A DNA stretch of 6,686 nt from Candidatus Aminicenantota bacterium. Its GTDB lineage: Bacteria; Acidobacteriota; Aminicenantia; UBA2199. The first letter of the stretch is position 1. Each line of letters begins with the position of its first letter. The position numbers were made by a program, and so were the translations under genes. Shown here one piece after another: positions 5,784 through 6,686 of this stretch. Location of the stretch: contig DAOWKX010000192.1 of assembly GCA_030639705.1 (NCBI GenBank), forward strand, positions 1 through 6,686, read 5' to 3'. The notes under the pieces are model-generated. The model worked only from the letters and a program-made list of their open reading frames with translations, made no database searches and was not told where the DNA came from.

Positions 5784-5858
5784 TTATATATAAATGATAG
5801 GCTTCCTGCATCCCGTGGTTGCCGAGATTGCCATGGCCTCCAGTTCCATCAATGTCAT
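5784..5858 (-). other. Possible 24-codon leader reading frame before the ABC-F gene
   Basis: An ATG at 5858 opens 'MTLMELEAMAISATTGC' and ends in TAA at 5784-5786, 12 bases before the ABC-F start. The sense may extend upstream without a start ('FFNRKELE'). There is no good ribosome site. ABC-F resistance genes are often controlled by short leader peptides, and the ABC-F ATG lacks its own ribosome site, so coupling through this frame is conceivable. No family is recognised and chance is quite possible. Confidence 0.2.
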
Positions 5859-5878
5859 TTCCAATTCTTTGCGGTTGA

Positions 5879-5916
5879 AAAAACAAACCTAGATCCGGAG
5901 GGAAAACTGCCCCGGA
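5879..5916 (-). terminator. Possible Rho-independent terminator of the VKOR gene
   Basis: Downstream of the VKOR stop on the minus strand, TCCGGGG and CCTCCGGA (5894-5916) can form a seven-base-pair stem with a bulged base. After a six-base gap comes TTTGTTTTTTC. The gap between stem and T-run makes it a weak candidate. Confidence 0.35.
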
Positions 5917-5943
5917 TACGGAAATAATTGCCGGCTATGGGGA

Positions 5944-6686
5944 TTAACTTTTTTCAACTTGAATGAATTTTTGCAGGGCCGGCCGGAACAGCAGCCAGAG
6001 CAACACCGGCAATCCGAAGCTCCAGACCATTGGTAAAAAATCCTCCACCCTGAACCGGGGAACCCCGGCAGCCAGAAATGAATAAAAATGAAAAAATTCC
6101 AACCAGAAAGTGAGTTGAACAATCAGACACAGCAAGCACCATTTTTTAATCACCAGGGCCTGGTAAGAGATGGAAAAAAATGTATAGGGCAGGGTCAGCA
6201 GGTTCAGTACCGCTAATAGAAATATCTGATCAAAGAAATAGGGATTCACCACTGAAAATCCGATCAGGATAATTCCTCCGGAAAAATAGAGAACCCCCAC
6301 GTCGGCCATGGGTATCCGACCCATTAATTTTGCGGCCGGGGATTCCATAACCGCATGACAGTCAAAACGTTCACTCCGGATACAGACCCGGTCGAAAATT
6401 TTGTGGCCCAGTTCTCCCAAAACCAGGAAAATACTGGCTGCCAGGCCCATGGTTTTGTATAGAATGATGAGAATGGCCAGTCGTTGGTTACTACCCTTTA
6501 TCCAGCAGAGGATACAGGTGATCAGTAGAAGTAGTCCCACCCCGGCCAGGACCGGCCAGATGGGGTCCAAATTTCTTTTTTCTCTATTTTTCATTTGGGT
6601 ATAGTACAACAATTTGGGAGAAACTCCCACCTGTTGTTGGGGCAGAGCAAAAAGTGGCGAAACGGATCTGATCGGGCCTGGTGGTA
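5944..6686 (-). CDS. Vitamin K epoxide reductase (VKOR) family membrane protein (open at the window edge)
   Basis: A VKOR-type disulfide-forming integral membrane protein; bacterial VKORs pass electrons from a thioredoxin-like partner to quinone. Numbering from the in-frame GTG at 6630 (228 residues): hydrophobic helices at about 25-43, 51-74, 110-127, 133-152, 158-178 and 199-216. The loop cysteines are C83 and C91, eight apart as in the family, followed by 'ESPAAKLMGRIPMADVG' (96-112). The active-site CxxC is C165-L-L-C168 in 'LPYTFFSISYQALVIKKWCLLC'. This version resembles the VKOR domain found in fusions with C39 peptidase and thioredoxin domains. The frame stays open from 6630 to the window edge, and neither the GTG nor the ATG at 6594 has a ribosome site, so an N-terminal domain may continue outside. 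No thioredoxin domain follows: the frame stops at 5944. A stand-alone protein starting at 6594 or 6630 remains possible. Confidence 0.85.
   Translation of the reverse strand, partial: PPGPIRSVSPLFALPQQQVGVSPKLLYYTQMKNREKRNLDPIWPVLAGVGLLLLITCILCWIKGSNQRLAILIILYKTMGLAASIFLVLGELGHKIFDRVCIRSERFDCHAVMESPAAKLMGRIPMADVGVLYFSGGIILIGFSVVNPYFFDQIFLLAVLNLLTLPYTFFSISYQALVIKKWCLLCLIVQLTFWLEFFHFYSFLAAGVPRFRVEDFLPMVWSFGLPVLLWLLFRPALQKFIQVEKS

Noticed and set aside
5443..5886. Minus-strand 147-codon open frame overlapping the start of the ABC-F gene
   Set aside because: Most of it is the ABC-F sequence in another frame, with Arg/Gln/Gly-rich nonsense; it has only a TTG start.
5889..6122. Minus-strand open frame overlapping the end of the VKOR gene, as a possible continuation by frameshift
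   Set aside because: The VKOR frame itself runs to a sensible end, and the overlapping frame shows no thioredoxin motif or other family pattern.
1..6686. CRISPR array, tRNA or rRNA genes
   Set aside because: No regularly spaced direct repeats and no cloverleaf or conserved rRNA stretch were seen on reading both strands; this was by eye only.

Overview
The window looks like chromosomal DNA from a Gram-negative bacterium. The evidence is a small protein with a signal peptide and a beta-barrel-like sequence ending in the pattern of an outer-membrane protein. The left half (about 1-3200) is AT-rich, loosely packed and accessory in character. The right half (about 3830-6686) is visibly more GC-rich and holds conserved genes on the minus strand. 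I cannot name the genus; an uncultivated Gram-negative lineage with many small hypothetical genes and palindromic repeats would fit.

Layout, left to right. The last 29 codons of a probably secreted, glycine/threonine-rich protein end at position 90 (+). A REP-associated tyrosine transposase (RAYT, Y1/HUH family) follows at 344-922 (+). REP-like palindromes bracket and invade it: a decayed copy upstream (275-300), an intact copy inside its coding sequence (681-704, minus) and an intact copy just after its stop (930-953, plus). Next come a four-helix membrane protein (1071-1649) and a GH19 chitinase/lysozyme-like hydrolase (1709-2278). They lie on the same strand 59 bases apart and resemble a holin/endolysin pair in layout only. 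The stretch 2279-2830 has no intact gene. It holds a decayed minus-strand C-terminal gene fragment (2378-2649) that stops at a pair of inverted REP-like hairpins of a second type (2658-2684 and 2703-2727). A 97-residue hypothetical protein (2831-3124) follows, then a 53-base decayed copy of the RAYT interior (3138-3190).

On the minus strand, reading from the right edge, there is a VKOR-family disulfide-forming membrane protein whose frame is still open at the window edge (5944-6686). After it come a possible weak terminator, an ABC-F ATPase of 646 residues (3831-5771), and the small beta-barrel-like protein (3197-3700). The 130-172 base gaps between these three genes make one tight operon unlikely.

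The most distinctive content is the RAYT with its palindromes. Two intact copies share the GTAG head and differ by compensating changes in both arms, which indicates selection on the hairpin. A second pair shares the GTAG head but has a different stem and an identical CTTGC loop. The RAYT/REP association is a known phenomenon. The palindrome inside the RAYT reading frame and the two stem classes around one RAYT are the points worth checking. I did not find a convincing wholly new multi-gene system.
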